Shown: positions 17,502 through 27,772, counted from the first letter of the stretch. The stretch: DNA of 64,000 bases from Flavobacterium sp. (GCA_010365135.1 JAAFGY010000003.1:1-64000), one strand, 5' to 3'. Numbers and translations are program-made. Notes: a model not told the origin generated them from the sequence alone.

Positions 17502-18092
17502 TTAAAAGTTTTTAGAAATCCCAACGCTAAAAGCTTGACCAAAACTGAAATTAAAACTTTTGGTATCAGTACCATTATTAGTTGTGTTATTTAAGGTGTC
17601 ATATCCTAAACCTCCAATATTAAAATTCAATCCAAAATTTTTCTTCAAATTAAGATATATTGCAGGAGTTATACCAATATAATAACCATTTTCTTTTGTT
17701 TTTGATAAAGTACTATTATCTCCAGTTATATTCCAATATTTTACATATTGGTATCCAACTCCCAAATCTGCATAAACGGAGAAAATTTCGCTTAAGGTTT
17801 TTGAATACCTTAAAAAACCACCTACCAAAAATTTGTTATTATTTAGTTCTTGACTATTTTCATATCCATATTTATATGAATTAACGGAAGATTCGACCCC
17901 CAAAGTCCAATTATCATTGTATTGATAACCCATTTTTGGAGAAAAATTAAAATTTTTAATTTGTGAAGAACTTCCCGAATCACCTGATTTTTGAGAGTTA
18001 TAACTTATATTTCCAGAAACTAAAATTGTTCCTTTTTGAGCATTTGCAAAGCTAAACATAGACAATGCAAGAATTAGTAATAATTTTTTCAT
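17502..18092 (-). CDS. small outer-membrane beta-barrel protein
   Basis: A 196 aa protein with a clear signal peptide (LALSMFSFANAQ) and alternating aromatic/glycine strands typical of 8-stranded barrels (GVESSVNSYKYGY, YADLGVGYQYVKYW), ending in FSVGISKNF with a terminal Phe. It probably sits in the outer membrane. It is monocistronic with its own terminator. No specific function can be assigned. Confidence 0.8.
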   Translation of the reverse strand: MKKLLLILALSMFSFANAQKGTILVSGNISYNSQKSGDSGSSSQIKNFNFSPKMGYQYNDNWTLGVESSVNSYKYGYENSQELNNNKFLVGGFLRYSKTLSEIFSVYADLGVGYQYVKYWNITGDNSTLSKTKENGYYIGITPAIYLNLKKNFGLNFNIGGLGYDTLNNTTNNGTDTKSFNFSFGQAFSVGISKNF

Positions 18093-18277
18093 TTTTAAAG
18101 TGTTTTAAATTTAATATAGTTTTAACAAGAACAATGCCATATTTTCTATAAATTTCTTCGATAATTATTATCAAGTTTTAGTCTAAATAAAAATGTTTAT
18201 AAGAAAGAAAAACAAAATCTATAATTTCATTTAACACTCCATTATTTTCTGTTTACTTTTGCAACAAATAAAACACA

Positions 18278-19174
18278 ATGTCAATAGAAGTAAATAACAT
18301 ATCCAAAAGTTATGGTGCGCAAAAAGCACTGGACAACATTTCGTTTTCTGTTCACAAGGGCGAAATCGTAGGTTTTTTAGGGCCAAATGGTGCCGGAAAA
18401 TCAACTTTGATGAAAATATTGACCACTTATATTGCTGCCGACGTAGGCGCTGCTTCGGTCAATGGATTTGATGTCGATTCGCAAGCAAAATCTGTACAAC
18501 AATCTATTGGGTACTTGCCGGAACACAATCCTTTATACTTGGATTTGTATGTTCGAGAATACTTAGCCTTCAATGCCGATGTTTATAAAATAGCCAAATC
18601 CCGAATCGAAGAAGTGATTCAATTAACAGGTTTATCCAATGAAAGTCACAAGAAAATAGGACAATTATCTAAAGGTTTTCGCCAGCGTGTGGGATTGGCC
18701 AATGCTTTGTTGCACAATCCCGATGTATTGATTCTAGACGAACCAACAACCGGTTTAGACCCAAATCAATTGGTCGAAATTAGAAATGTGATAAAAAACG
18801 TAGGCAAAGACAAAACTGTTTTTCTGTCGACGCATATTATGCAGGAAGTAGAAGCGATTTGCGACCGAGTGATTATTATTGACAAAGGGAAAATTGTAGC
18901 TGATAAAAAATTAGACAACCTTATTTCAGCTGACAACGAACAAGTTATCGAAGTAGAATTCGATTATAAAGTTGAGGAACAATTGATTGCCAAAATCGAG
19001 AATCTGACTTCCTTCAAAAACACCCACGATATGATTTGGGAATTGACCTTCCTCGCCGATAAAGATATGCGCCCTGCGGTTTTTGATTTTGCCAATGCCA
19101 ATGGTTTAAAAACACTACAACTCAATCAAAAAAATAAAAATTTAGAAGCCATTTTTAGGGAAATTACGAAGTAA
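18278..19174 (+). CDS. gldA: gliding-motility ABC transporter ATP-binding protein GldA
   Basis: ABC ATPase of 298 aa: Walker A GPNGAGKST near residue 38, Q-loop IGYLPEHNPLY near 85, signature LSKGFRQRVG near 135, Walker B VLILDEP near 157 and H-loop STHIMQEVE near 188. Length and sequence match what I recall of Flavobacterium GldA, which works with the membrane proteins GldF/GldG (not in this window). A TACTTTTG -7-like element lies at 18254-18261, close to the ATG. Another drug- or polymer-exporting ABC ATPase is the alternative. Confidence 0.87.
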   Translation: MSIEVNNISKSYGAQKALDNISFSVHKGEIVGFLGPNGAGKSTLMKILTTYIAADVGAASVNGFDVDSQAKSVQQSIGYLPEHNPLYLDLYVREYLAFNADVYKIAKSRIEEVIQLTGLSNESHKKIGQLSKGFRQRVGLANALLHNPDVLILDEPTTGLDPNQLVEIRNVIKNVGKDKTVFLSTHIMQEVEAICDRVIIIDKGKIVADKKLDNLISADNEQVIEVEFDYKVEEQLIAKIENLTSFKNTHDMIWELTFLADKDMRPAVFDFANANGLKTLQLNQKNKNLEAIFREITK

Positions 19175-19187
19175 GTTATAAAAGCGG

Positions 19188-19220
19188 AAAGCTTCCAGTC
19201 ATTGAAAGGCTGGAAGCTTT
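19188..19220. terminator. bidirectional terminator between gldA and metF
   Basis: AAAGCTTCCAG and CTGGAAGCTTT form an 11-bp stem between two convergent genes. A partial third arm (GGCTGGAAACTTTAAA) follows at once, as if the right arm had been duplicated. Confidence 0.65.
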
Positions 19221-19235
19221 AAAAGGCTGGAAACT

Positions 19236-20192
19236 TTAAAAAACCTTACTCGCTATTTGTCTAATATTTTCTGATTTTCCCATCGAATAATAATGCAAAA
19301 CAGGAACGCCCGCTGCTTTTAATTCTAAAGATTGCTGAATGGCCCACTCTACTCCTACTTGTTTAATATCTGCTGGAGATTTACATTGGTCGATAGCGTG
19401 AATTAAATCTTCTGGCAAGTCGATTCGGAAAATTTGGGGTAGAATTTGTAAATGCCTTTTAACCGCTATTGGTTTGATTCCGGGAATAATTGGAACCATG
19501 ATGCCAATTGCTCTAGCTTTTTTTACAAAATCAAAATATTTTGCATTGTCAAAAAACATTTGGGTAACCACATAATCTGCTCCTGCATCTACTTTTTCTT
19601 TTAACCTTTTCAAATCCGAAATCAAGGAGGGAGATTCCAAATGTTTCTCTGGATAACCTGCAACTCCAATACAAAAATCGGCTTTATTGTCAATATGCAT
19701 TACATCGTGTAAGTATTTCCCTTGATTCAGTTGGTGAATTTGTTTTACCAAGTCAACAGCATAATTATTACCGCCTTCTTTTGCCACAAAAGATTGTTCC
19801 TCTTTCATCGCATCGCCACGTAAAGCCATCACATTATTAATTTCTAAATAATGACAATCGACCAATAAATACTCAGTTTCTTCTTTTGTAAAACCTCCGC
19901 AAAGCACGTGAGGAACAGTATCAACAGCATATTTATGCTTAATGGAAGCACAAATACCCAAAGTTCCTGGACGCATTCTGGTTAGTTTTTTGTCCAACAG
20001 TCCGTTGCCTTTATCCACATAAATATATTCTTCACGCGAAGTTGTCACGTCTATAAAAGGCGGTTTGAATTCCATCAAGGGATCAATATTATCGTATAAC
20101 TCCTGAATACTTTTGCCTTTTTGTGGTGGAATAATTTCGAAAGAAAACAATGTTTTTCCTTGTGCGTTTTCAATATGTTCAGTTACTTTCAT
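19236..20192 (-). CDS. metF: methylenetetrahydrofolate reductase
   Basis: FAD enzyme that reduces 5,10-methylene-THF to 5-methyl-THF, the methyl donor for MetH. The 318 aa TIM-barrel protein shows FSFEIIPPQKGK at the N terminus, NVMALRGDAM near 120, and QMFFDNAKYFDFV and PIIPGIKPI in the second half. It is the last gene of metH1-metH2-metF (78-nt gap), so it is probably under the upstream SAM-I riboswitch. The gap holds short GGACTTTATGACTTT repeats. Confidence 0.96.
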   Translation of the reverse strand: MKVTEHIENAQGKTLFSFEIIPPQKGKSIQELYDNIDPLMEFKPPFIDVTTSREEYIYVDKGNGLLDKKLTRMRPGTLGICASIKHKYAVDTVPHVLCGGFTKEETEYLLVDCHYLEINNVMALRGDAMKEEQSFVAKEGGNNYAVDLVKQIHQLNQGKYLHDVMHIDNKADFCIGVAGYPEKHLESPSLISDLKRLKEKVDAGADYVVTQMFFDNAKYFDFVKKARAIGIMVPIIPGIKPIAVKRHLQILPQIFRIDLPEDLIHAIDQCKSPADIKQVGVEWAIQQSLELKAAGVPVLHYYSMGKSENIRQIASKVF

Positions 20193-20270
20193 TTAAGTCT
20201 TAAAGTTTGAATGTCGAATGTCGAAAGTCAGCCCTTTGGACTTTATGACTTTGGACTTTATGACTATTTT

Positions 20271-22949
20271 TTAATCTGCTATATTTGGATTCAACCATTT
20301 CGCGGCTGTTTCCGTTGGAATATTTCTTCGTTTGGCGTAATCTACAACTTGGTCTTCTTTTATTTTTCCGAGTCCAAAATACTTGCTTTCCGGATTTCCA
20401 AAATAATATCCAGACACCGAAGAAGCTGGCCACATTGCCATACTTTCGGTCAAAGTCACTCCAATTTCTTCAGCAACATTTAACAATTTCCAAATCGTAG
20501 GTTTTTCTAAATGGTCGGGACAAGCTGGATAACCCGGCGCAGGACGGATTCCTTTGTAGATTTCTTCAATTAAAGCTTCGGTTGAGAAAACTTCATCAGC
20601 GGCGTAACCCCAAATTTCTTTACGGACTTTTTCGTGCAAATATTCGGCGAATGCTTCTGCAAAACGATCCGCCAAAGCTTTGACCATAATCGAATTATAA
20701 TCATCCAAATCCCTTTCAAATTCCGCTGCCCATTCGTCAACACCAAAACCGGTTGTGACACAAAACGCACCCATATAATCGGTTTTTCCGCTTTCTTTTG
20801 GAGCAATAAAATCCGCTAAAGCAATGTTTGGAGCACCTTTTGTTTTCTGCGCTTGCTGACGCAAAGTCAAGAATTTCTCCAATAATTTTCCGCTTTCATC
20901 ACGCAATTCTATATCGTCATCATTGATTTGATTCGCTGGAAAAATACCGTAAATTCCTTTGGCTGTCAATTTCTTTTCTTTCAAAATTACTTTCAGCATT
21001 TCTTGAGCATCATGAAAAACGGAGTGTGCTTGTTCGCCCACAACCGCATCGGTCAAAATCGCAGGATATTTTCCAAACAATTCCCAAGTTCTGAAAAACG
21101 GTGTCCAGTCAATATACGGAACCAACACATCCAAGTCAACTTCTATAGTTTTTGTTCCAATAAAGTTGGGTTTCTTTGGGGTATAAGTTTCCCAATCTAA
21201 TTTTAATTTATTGACACGCGCTTGCTCAATCGTCAAGAAATTCTTGTCTCGCGAACGGTTCAAAAACGTTTCTCTGAAAGCATCATATTCGGCTCGAATA
21301 TCGCTTGCATATATTTTTCGATTGTGATCCAATAAATTTCCTGCCACCGTTACGGCTCTTGAAGCATCGTTTACGTGAATCACGGTTTCTCTATATTGAG
21401 GGGCAATTTTCACGGCTGTGTGCGCTCTTGAAGTTGTCGCACCGCCAATCATTATAGGGATTTTGACGTTTTGCTTGTCTAATTCTTTGGCTAAATAAAC
21501 CATTTCATCCAAGGATGGCGTAATTAATCCGCTTAAACCAATAATATCTACATTGTGTTCAATGGCAGCAGCAATAATTTTTTCAGGCGGAACCATCACG
21601 CCAAGGTCAATGATTTCGTAATTATTGCAAGCCAAAACGACGGAAACAATATTTTTTCCGATGTCGTGAACATCGCCTTTTACGGTTGCCATCAGGATTT
21701 TTCCGTTTCCTTGCTTGTCTCCAACTTGTTTAGAAGCTTCAATAAATGGAAGTAAATAAGCCACAGCCTTTTTCATTACCCTTGCTGATTTTACCACTTG
21801 GGGCAAAAACATTTTTCCCGAACCAAATAAATCTCCAACGACATTCATTCCTGTCATCAAATTGATTTCGATAACTTCAATTGGTTTTGAAGCTGCTTGT
21901 CGCGCCTCTTCAATATCTAATTCTATAAATTCGTCGATTCCTCTTACCAAAGAATGCGTTAATCGTTCTTGAATAGTTCCCGAACGCCATTCTTGAACTG
22001 CTTTTTCGTTAACTTTTACTTCGTCTTTTACATTTTCGGCGAAGTCCAATAATCGTTCCGTGGCATCTTCTCTGCGGTTTAACAAAACATCTTCGACGTG
22101 TTCTAATAAATTTTTTGGAATTTCATCATAAATAGACAACATTTCAGGATTGACGATTCCCATTGTCATTCCGTTTTTGATCGCGTGGTACAAGAAAGCC
22201 GAATGCATTGCTTCGCGCACCGTATCATTTCCTCTAAAAGAGAACGAAACATTGCTCACACCGCCACTTACATGCGCATAAGGAAGATTTTCTTTAATCC
22301 ATTTTGTGGCTCGGAAGAAATCTAAAGCGTTCAATTTATGTTCATCCATTCCCGTTGCAACAGGGAAAATATTAGGGTCAAAAATGATGTCTTCGGCTGG
22401 AAAACGCACTTTATTCACCAAAATATCATAGGACCGTTTGCAAATTTCGATACGTCTCTCGTAGTTATCAGCTTGCCCTTTTTCGTCGAAAGCCATAACA
22501 ATTACAGCCGCTCCGTAGCGTTTTACCAATTTGGCGTGATGAATAAATTGTTCTTCACCTTCCTTTAAAGAAATCGAATTGACCACACTTTTGCCTTGAG
22601 CGACTTTCAAACCTGCTTCGATAATTTCCCATTTCGAACTATCAATCATCAAAGGAACACGAGAAATATCGGGTTCAGATGCAATTAAATTCAAGAAAGT
22701 GGTCATTGCATAAACGCCGTCGAGCATTCCTTCATCCATATTAATATCGATGATTTGTGCGCCGCCTTCTACTTGATCACGAGCCACAGCAAGTGCTTCG
22801 GCGTATTTTTCCTCTTTTATAAGACGCAAAAATTTTCGGGAGCCGGTTACATTCGTTCGTTCTCCAATGTTTACAAAGTTGGTTTCAGGCGTAATGGTTA
22901 ATGGTTCAAGACCTGATAATTTTAAATATTTATGTTTTGCTTCTTCCAT
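20271..22949 (-). CDS. metH: cobalamin-dependent methionine synthase, folate/B12/activation part
   Basis: C-terminal three-quarters of MetH as a separate 892 aa protein. A pterin-binding domain ([15 protein letters not shown] near 25) is followed by a cap, then a B12-binding domain with the cobalt-ligand His ([10 protein letters not shown] near 430, [13 protein letters not shown]). Last is the SAM-dependent reactivation domain ([15 protein letters not shown] near 800). The true start is the ATG at 22949, which overlaps the stop of the upstream half (TAATG); the longer ORF starts inside that gene. Both halves are needed for methyl transfer from methyl-THF to homocysteine. Confidence 0.95.
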   Translation of the reverse strand: MEEAKHKYLKLSGLEPLTITPETNFVNIGERTNVTGSRKFLRLIKEEKYAEALAVARDQVEGGAQIIDINMDEGMLDGVYAMTTFLNLIASEPDISRVPLMIDSSKWEIIEAGLKVAQGKSVVNSISLKEGEEQFIHHAKLVKRYGAAVIVMAFDEKGQADNYERRIEICKRSYDILVNKVRFPAEDIIFDPNIFPVATGMDEHKLNALDFFRATKWIKENLPYAHVSGGVSNVSFSFRGNDTVREAMHSAFLYHAIKNGMTMGIVNPEMLSIYDEIPKNLLEHVEDVLLNRREDATERLLDFAENVKDEVKVNEKAVQEWRSGTIQERLTHSLVRGIDEFIELDIEEARQAASKPIEVIEINLMTGMNVVGDLFGSGKMFLPQVVKSARVMKKAVAYLLPFIEASKQVGDKQGNGKILMATVKGDVHDIGKNIVSVVLACNNYEIIDLGVMVPPEKIIAAAIEHNVDIIGLSGLITPSLDEMVYLAKELDKQNVKIPIMIGGATTSRAHTAVKIAPQYRETVIHVNDASRAVTVAGNLLDHNRKIYASDIRAEYDAFRETFLNRSRDKNFLTIEQARVNKLKLDWETYTPKKPNFIGTKTIEVDLDVLVPYIDWTPFFRTWELFGKYPAILTDAVVGEQAHSVFHDAQEMLKVILKEKKLTAKGIYGIFPANQINDDDIELRDESGKLLEKFLTLRQQAQKTKGAPNIALADFIAPKESGKTDYMGAFCVTTGFGVDEWAAEFERDLDDYNSIMVKALADRFAEAFAEYLHEKVRKEIWGYAADEVFSTEALIEEIYKGIRPAPGYPACPDHLEKPTIWKLLNVAEEIGVTLTESMAMWPASSVSGYYFGNPESKYFGLGKIKEDQVVDYAKRRNIPTETAAKWLNPNIAD

Positions 22950-23950
22950 TATATCGTTTCTGTAATTTTTCTCGGTTTGTAATCCTTCGCCACTTCCGCA
23001 ATCAATCGAATATGGTCTGGATTTGTACCGCAACAACCGCCAATAATATTGATTAAATTTTCGTCTAAATATTCCTTGATTTGCGTTTGCATTTCTTGTG
23101 GTGTTTCGTCGTATTGTCCAAAAGCATTTGGCAATCCAGCATTAGGATGTGCCGAAATATTGAAGGACGTATTTTGTGACAATTGTTTCAAATACGGTTT
23201 CAGTTGGTGCGCTCCAAGAGCACAATTGAAACCTACGCTCAACAATGGAATGTGCGAAATCGAAATCAAGAAAGCTTCCACCGTTTGACCAGAAAGCGTC
23301 CTTCCAGAAGCATCGGTAATCGTTCCTGAAACCATTATTGGAATATCTATGTGGCGTTCGTCTTTAACTTCTTCGATGGCGAAAAGTGCTGCTTTGGCAT
23401 TTAAAGTATCGAAAATCGTTTCCACCAAAAGCAAATCAACGCCGCCATCAATTAACGCTTCGACTTGTTGTTTGTAAGCAATACGCAAATCATCGAAAGT
23501 TACGGCTCTATAACCTGGATCGTTCACGTCTGGCGACATACTTGCTGTTCTGTTTGTTGGCCCAATTGAACCGGCAACAAAACGTGGTTTTTCAGGATTT
23601 TTTGCGGTGAATTCATCAGCAACTTCGCGAGCTAGTTTTGCCGATTGAAAGTTTAATTCGTAAACAATATCTTCGAGATGATAATCGGCCATACCAATTG
23701 TGGTTCCTGAGAACGTATTGGTTTCGACAATATCAGCGCCAGCTTCAAAATACAAAGCGTGGACGTCCTTTATGGCTTGCGGTTGGGTTAAAGACAACAA
23801 ATCGTTGTTTCCTTTTAAGGAATACGGAAAGTCTTTGAAACGTTCTCCTCGAAAATCTTCTTCGGAAAAATTATAGCGTTGCAACATTGTTCCCATTGCT
23901 CCGTCGAGTACGAGAATTCGTTTTTGAATTTCTTCTTGAATGTTTGGCAT
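22949..23950 (-). CDS. metH: methionine synthase homocysteine-binding subunit
   Basis: N-terminal homocysteine S-methyltransferase module of split MetH, 333 aa. It shows [14 protein letters not shown] near residue 13 and the zinc-ligand cysteines in [12 protein letters not shown] and [11 protein letters not shown]. It overlaps the next gene by 1 nt (TAATG), indicating translational coupling of the two halves. It is first in its operon, behind a SAM-I riboswitch and a palindromic repeat, so transcription or translation should fall when SAM is plentiful. Confidence 0.95.
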   Translation of the reverse strand: MPNIQEEIQKRILVLDGAMGTMLQRYNFSEEDFRGERFKDFPYSLKGNNDLLSLTQPQAIKDVHALYFEAGADIVETNTFSGTTIGMADYHLEDIVYELNFQSAKLAREVADEFTAKNPEKPRFVAGSIGPTNRTASMSPDVNDPGYRAVTFDDLRIAYKQQVEALIDGGVDLLLVETIFDTLNAKAALFAIEEVKDERHIDIPIMVSGTITDASGRTLSGQTVEAFLISISHIPLLSVGFNCALGAHQLKPYLKQLSQNTSFNISAHPNAGLPNAFGQYDETPQEMQTQIKEYLDENLINIIGGCCGTNPDHIRLIAEVAKDYKPRKITETI

Positions 23951-23973
23951 TTTTCAGTATATTTAAACTAACC

Positions 23974-24006
23974 AACCCTGTCAGGGTTTTGAACCCTGAC
24001 AGGGTT
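23974..24006. repeat. palindromic repeat, family A (AACCCTGTCAGGGTT)
   Basis: Arms AACCCTGTCAGGGTT and AACCCTGACAGGGTT around a 3-nt centre, between the SAM-I aptamer and the metH ATG. It is related to 11605-11637 with an A-T pair changed to G-C in both arms, so pairing is conserved. It could act as part of the riboswitch expression platform, but no U-tract follows. Confidence 0.8.
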
Positions 24007-24049
24007 GTAAAATTATATTTGTTATGTGGAAAGGGAGAATTTTCGCGTG

Positions 24050-24156
24050 GTTATCTTTTCCCGATAAATCGAGATAGAATGTAGCACCTTTTTCGCTGAA
24101 AAGGAATAGGTTGCTAAGCTTTCGTCGGGTCTATTCCCTCTGGCTTTCGTGATAAC
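24050..24156 (-). ncRNA. SAM-I (S-box) riboswitch upstream of metH-metF
   Basis: On the minus strand the closing stem GTTATC/GATAAC encloses the S-box core: AGAGGGAATAGACCCGACGAA, then GCTTAGCAACC, a variable arm, and AAGGTGCTACATTC. These match the conserved SAM-I aptamer positions I recall. It lies 100 nt upstream of metH. SAM binding should reduce expression of metH1, metH2 and metF. Confidence 0.92.
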
Positions 24157-24226
24157 AATCAATAAATGTAGGAACGCTGCAAAGTACGTACATAGCGCGA
24201 TTAATTGCAAGTATTCAAGGTATATT

Positions 24227-24805
24227 TTATTTTTTTCCCTTCAAGGATTGGGTTATTTCATTCATTTTATCCACTTTTTCCTGAAAATCGCCTTTTAGGG
24301 TTTTGCGGTATTCGTTCAGGTTTTCGACCATTTTATTGATGTCGTCTGGGATTATTTCTTCGAAGAATTCTCGCAATCTTTTGGCCGTTGTTGGTGATTT
24401 TCCGTTGGTTGAAATAGCGATTTTCACGTTTCCTTTGGTCACAATTCCGCCCAAATAAAAATCACAGAATTCAGGTGTGTCGGCGATATTTGCCAATAAA
24501 TTTCGTTTTTTTGATAATTCATAAACTCTTTTATTGACTTTCAAATTGTCAGTGCAAGCAATAACCAAATGCCGTTTTTTGAGCATTTTTTTCTTGAACT
24601 TTGAATGGGTAATTATTACATTATGTTTTTCGGCCAACGCCAAAAGTTCTGGCAAAAAATGCATTGCCACCACCTCAATATTGGCGTTTGGACTAGACTT
24701 TAGCATAAACGAAAGTTTTTCTAAACCCACGTTTCCTCCGCCCACAATTAGCACATTGAGTTGGTTTAATTTTAGGAAAATTGGGTATAGTTCGTTCCTT
24801 TCCAT
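24227..24805 (-). CDS. precorrin-2 dehydrogenase / sirohydrochlorin ferrochelatase (siroheme synthase N-terminal type)
   Basis: Met8/CysG-N type protein for siroheme synthesis: oxidises precorrin-2 and may insert iron. N-terminal Rossmann VLIVGGGNVGLEKL near residue 12, central VTKGNVKIAISTNGKSPTTAKRLREF near 130, helical C terminus. The ATG at 24805 overlaps the cobA stop (TAATG), giving 192 aa; the longer ORF start is a TTG. Last gene of the sulfate-assimilation operon, supplying the cofactor for the sulfite reductase encoded two genes upstream. Confidence 0.92.
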   Translation of the reverse strand: MERNELYPIFLKLNQLNVLIVGGGNVGLEKLSFMLKSSPNANIEVVAMHFLPELLALAEKHNVIITHSKFKKKMLKKRHLVIACTDNLKVNKRVYELSKKRNLLANIADTPEFCDFYLGGIVTKGNVKIAISTNGKSPTTAKRLREFFEEIIPDDINKMVENLNEYRKTLKGDFQEKVDKMNEITQSLKGKK

Positions 24806-25587
24806 TATTCTCGGGCGCAAACTTTATTAGATATATATTCCTTGTAAAATCCCTTTAATTTATTGCGTTCTTTTACCACTTCGCCAATGACGATTATGGC
24901 TGGCGAACTCAAATTATTGTCTTTTACTACTTTCGAAATCGTATCAATAGTGCCAAAACCTACTTTTTCGTCGGGCATTGTTCCGTTTTGAATAATCGCA
25001 ACGGGAGTTTCTCCTTTGGATTCGTTTTGAAAAAGTGCTATAATTTGTTCCAATTTACTCATTCCCATTAAAATTACAACAGTTGCCGTAGATTTTGCCG
25101 CCAAAGCCACATCTTTTGATAAATTTCGATCCGAAGTTGTGCCTGTGATCACCCAAAAGCTTTCGGAAACACCTCTTTTTGTTAATGAAATTCCCTGATT
25201 TGCAGGAACGGCAATCGAGGAGGAAATTCCAGGAACGACAAACGTTGGAATTCCAAAACTTTCAATGTATTCAATTTCTTCGCTTCCACGACCAAAAATG
25301 AAGGGATCACCCCCTTTTAGTCGAACGACATTTCCGTAAGTCAGTGCATTATCAACAATTAATTGATTGATTTGATCTTGGGAATAGGCGTGACAGCCTT
25401 TTCTTTTTCCAACAAATATTTTGATGGATTTTTTTGGAGCATATGCCAATATTTCTTCGTTAGCCAAAGCATCATACAAAACCACATTGGCATCAGCAAG
25501 TGCTTTTACGCCTTTGATAGTCAGCAAATCTGGATCGCCTGGGCCCGCTCCAACTAAAGTTACTTTTGGTTTTACGATTTTATTCAT
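24805..25587 (-). CDS. cobA: uroporphyrinogen-III C-methyltransferase
   Basis: SAM-dependent methylation of uroporphyrinogen III to precorrin-2, first step to siroheme. The 260 aa protein shows VTLVGAGPGDPDLLTIKG at the N terminus, VRLKGGDPFIFGRGSEE near 90 and the TVVILMGMSKL segment near 168. It overlaps the sulfite reductase gene by 8 nt and the next gene by 1 nt, a tight siroheme/sulfite reductase unit. Confidence 0.95.
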   Translation of the reverse strand: MNKIVKPKVTLVGAGPGDPDLLTIKGVKALADANVVLYDALANEEILAYAPKKSIKIFVGKRKGCHAYSQDQINQLIVDNALTYGNVVRLKGGDPFIFGRGSEEIEYIESFGIPTFVVPGISSSIAVPANQGISLTKRGVSESFWVITGTTSDRNLSKDVALAAKSTATVVILMGMSKLEQIIALFQNESKGETPVAIIQNGTMPDEKVGFGTIDTISKVVKDNNLSSPAIIVIGEVVKERNKLKGFYKEYISNKVCARE

Positions 25588-27670
25588 TTGCTAAATCTTT
25601 TGTTCTATAATTCTCAATATTTTCAAAAAAAGCAATTCCTTCTTGAATGTATTTTTTGGCAAATTCCTCTGAAGGTTCATTTTGATTAATTTGGTAAACC
25701 AAATCTTTGAAAGAAGAATTCAACACAATTTTATTCGTTTCTACAAAAACGGTATCAAATAAATCGATGATTCCTGCATGATGATTTGTCTTTTGGTTTT
25801 CGGAAAGCAACAACGCTTTGGCACCATTTACAAAACCTGCGTAGGCTAAATAAATAGCATCAGACCATTTTTTTTCTTCGAAAGCTTCGTTTGCAAAAGT
25901 TATTTTGTCTTTGGCTTCGAAAATTAATGTGGCCACTAAATCGATTACAACTCCAGCACATTCGCCCACTCCAATCGCTTTTACATAATTATCGGCATTC
26001 CCCCAATCAACAAAATCCTCTTGAGTTAGAGTATCAATTTCCGAAAGTGGCTTTAATAATTCGAAGAAATAAGTTTCGCCTTTGGCATCATAATACTCTA
26101 AAAATTTAAGATATTTGGCATTAGCTTCGAAATCATTCAAAATAGAACGCAAGGCTTCAGGCCCACGACGACTCGGAATTTTGATTACTTTATCGGCAAA
26201 TCTTCCTTGACCATTTCCTAAGTTTCCTCCACCCAACAACACTTGAAGTGCTGGCGCGACTAATTTTCCGGAATTAATTGACATCCCTTGAAAACCAATT
26301 TGAGCCATATTGTGTTGCCCGCAAGCATTCATACAGCCACTAATTTTTATGGTTATTTCCTTGTTCTCGCTATATTGTGGATATTCCGCAGCCAAAACTC
26401 GCTCTAGTTCTGTGGCGATTCCTGTACTGCTTGCAATACCCAAATTACAAGTATCAGTTCCTGGACAAGCGGTAATATCGGCAGTAGAATTATATCCTAA
26501 TTCTACCAAATTTAATTTGGCTAATTCTTGGTAAAAAAAGACCAAATTGTCTTCTTTTATGTGACGAATAAGAATGTCTTGTCTTAGTGACAAACGCAAC
26601 TCATTCGCTCCATAATTTTTGATCAAATCGGCCAATAATCGAGCTTTATCTGTATAAAAATCTCCCAAAAGAACTTTAATTCCAATGGCAAAATATCCTG
26701 CTTGTTTTTGTTGAATTACATTCGACTTTTTCCAAACTTCGAAAGCAGCAACATCTGCGATTTCTACTTTTGGAGCAATCAATAAAGGTTCTGGAATTGA
26801 GCCATCAAATGCGGTTGTATCTATTTCGAAAGATTTGCAAGACAAGGCTTTTTTCTCTTCTTCGACCAGTTTTAACAACGCTTCAGCACCCAAATCTTTG
26901 ATTAAGAATTTCATACGTGCTTTCAAACGTTTGGATCTTTCGCCAAAACGGTCAAATACTCTAAGAATTCCTTCGGTTGTTGGGATAATTTGATCCACAG
27001 GCACAAATTCCGACAACAATTCGGCGTGAAGAGGCTGAGATCCTAATCCGCCACCCAACATTATTTTGAATCCTCGTTCCCCATTGACAATTTTTGGAAT
27101 AAATCCTAAATCGTGCAAATAACTCAAAGCGGTATCTTCATCCGAAGATGAAAAAGATATTTTGAATTTACGTCCCATTTCCTGACAAACCGGATTTCTC
27201 AGTAGAAACTGAAACAAGGCGTGCGCATAAGGCGACACATCGAAAGGTTCATCGACATCGATTCCGGCAGTTTCGCTGGCTGTTATATTACGAACTGTGT
27301 TTCCACAAGCTTCACGAAGTGTAACATCATCTTTCTCCAATTCGGCCCAAAGTTCAGGTGTTCTGTCTAAACTCACAAAGTGAATTTGGATGTCTTGACG
27401 CGTTGTGATGTGCAAACGACCTCTTGAATATTCGTCAGAAACTTTTGAAATTCGTAACAATTGTTCGCTTGTAACTTTCCCAAAAGGCAGTTTAATACGA
27501 ATCATTTGAACGCCTTCCTGACGTTGACCATAAATTCCACGCGCTAAACGAAGACTGCGAAAACGCTCGTCATCAATTTTTCCGTCACGGAATAAAGTAA
27601 TTTTTCTTTCTAAATCGATGATGTCTTTTTGAACAATCGGATCTTCTATTTCGGTTCTAAAACTTTGCAT
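25580..27670 (-). CDS. siroheme sulfite reductase with C-terminal HEPN-like helical domain
   Basis: Six-electron reduction of sulfite to sulfide, probably ferredoxin-dependent. Two ferredoxin-like half domains are followed by the 4Fe-4S/siroheme Cys pairs ACPGTDTCNLG (about 415) and SGCMNACGQHN (about 461). Residues after about 565 form an extra all-helical domain of about 130 aa. It has a run of small helices and NHHAGIIDLFDTVF, resembling HEPN-type helical domains; this is a judgement by eye. A nitrite reductase reading is possible, but the cys operon context favours sulfite. Confidence 0.9.
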   Translation of the reverse strand: MQSFRTEIEDPIVQKDIIDLERKITLFRDGKIDDERFRSLRLARGIYGQRQEGVQMIRIKLPFGKVTSEQLLRISKVSDEYSRGRLHITTRQDIQIHFVSLDRTPELWAELEKDDVTLREACGNTVRNITASETAGIDVDEPFDVSPYAHALFQFLLRNPVCQEMGRKFKISFSSSDEDTALSYLHDLGFIPKIVNGERGFKIMLGGGLGSQPLHAELLSEFVPVDQIIPTTEGILRVFDRFGERSKRLKARMKFLIKDLGAEALLKLVEEEKKALSCKSFEIDTTAFDGSIPEPLLIAPKVEIADVAAFEVWKKSNVIQQKQAGYFAIGIKVLLGDFYTDKARLLADLIKNYGANELRLSLRQDILIRHIKEDNLVFFYQELAKLNLVELGYNSTADITACPGTDTCNLGIASSTGIATELERVLAAEYPQYSENKEITIKISGCMNACGQHNMAQIGFQGMSINSGKLVAPALQVLLGGGNLGNGQGRFADKVIKIPSRRGPEALRSILNDFEANAKYLKFLEYYDAKGETYFFELLKPLSEIDTLTQEDFVDWGNADNYVKAIGVGECAGVVIDLVATLIFEAKDKITFANEAFEEKKWSDAIYLAYAGFVNGAKALLLSENQKTNHHAGIIDLFDTVFVETNKIVLNSSFKDLVYQINQNEPSEEFAKKYIQEGIAFFENIENYRTKDLANE

Positions 27671-27675
27671 AATTA

Positions 27676-27772
27676 TAAGGCTTTGGGCTATTAGCTTTTG
27701 GCTATTAGCTTGTGATATTTAATTCTATTTTTTTTTGCTAAAGGCTAAAAGCCAATTGCTAAAAGCTGAAAA
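27676..27772. repeat. GCTTTTGGC-family spacer repeat
   Basis: The cysN to sulfite reductase gap is made of GCTATTAGCTTTTGG words and inverted GCTAAAAGCC words that can fold on each other. It is the same family as 14812-14885. No promoter is evident. Confidence 0.5.

Noticed and set aside
20200-20483. ORFs of 77 and 90 aa overlapping the metH2 end and metF gap
   Set aside because: They are out-of-frame or antisense readings of metH2 and of a short spacer repeat, with no family resemblance.
22949-23036. Possible frameshift splitting metH
   Set aside because: Each half has complete domains and the second half begins at a TAATG overlap with a natural N terminus. A split metH is familiar in this group, so it is a two-gene arrangement.
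24022-24210. 62 aa minus-strand ORF
   Set aside because: It lies across the SAM-I riboswitch; the conserved RNA core explains the sequence better than a peptide.
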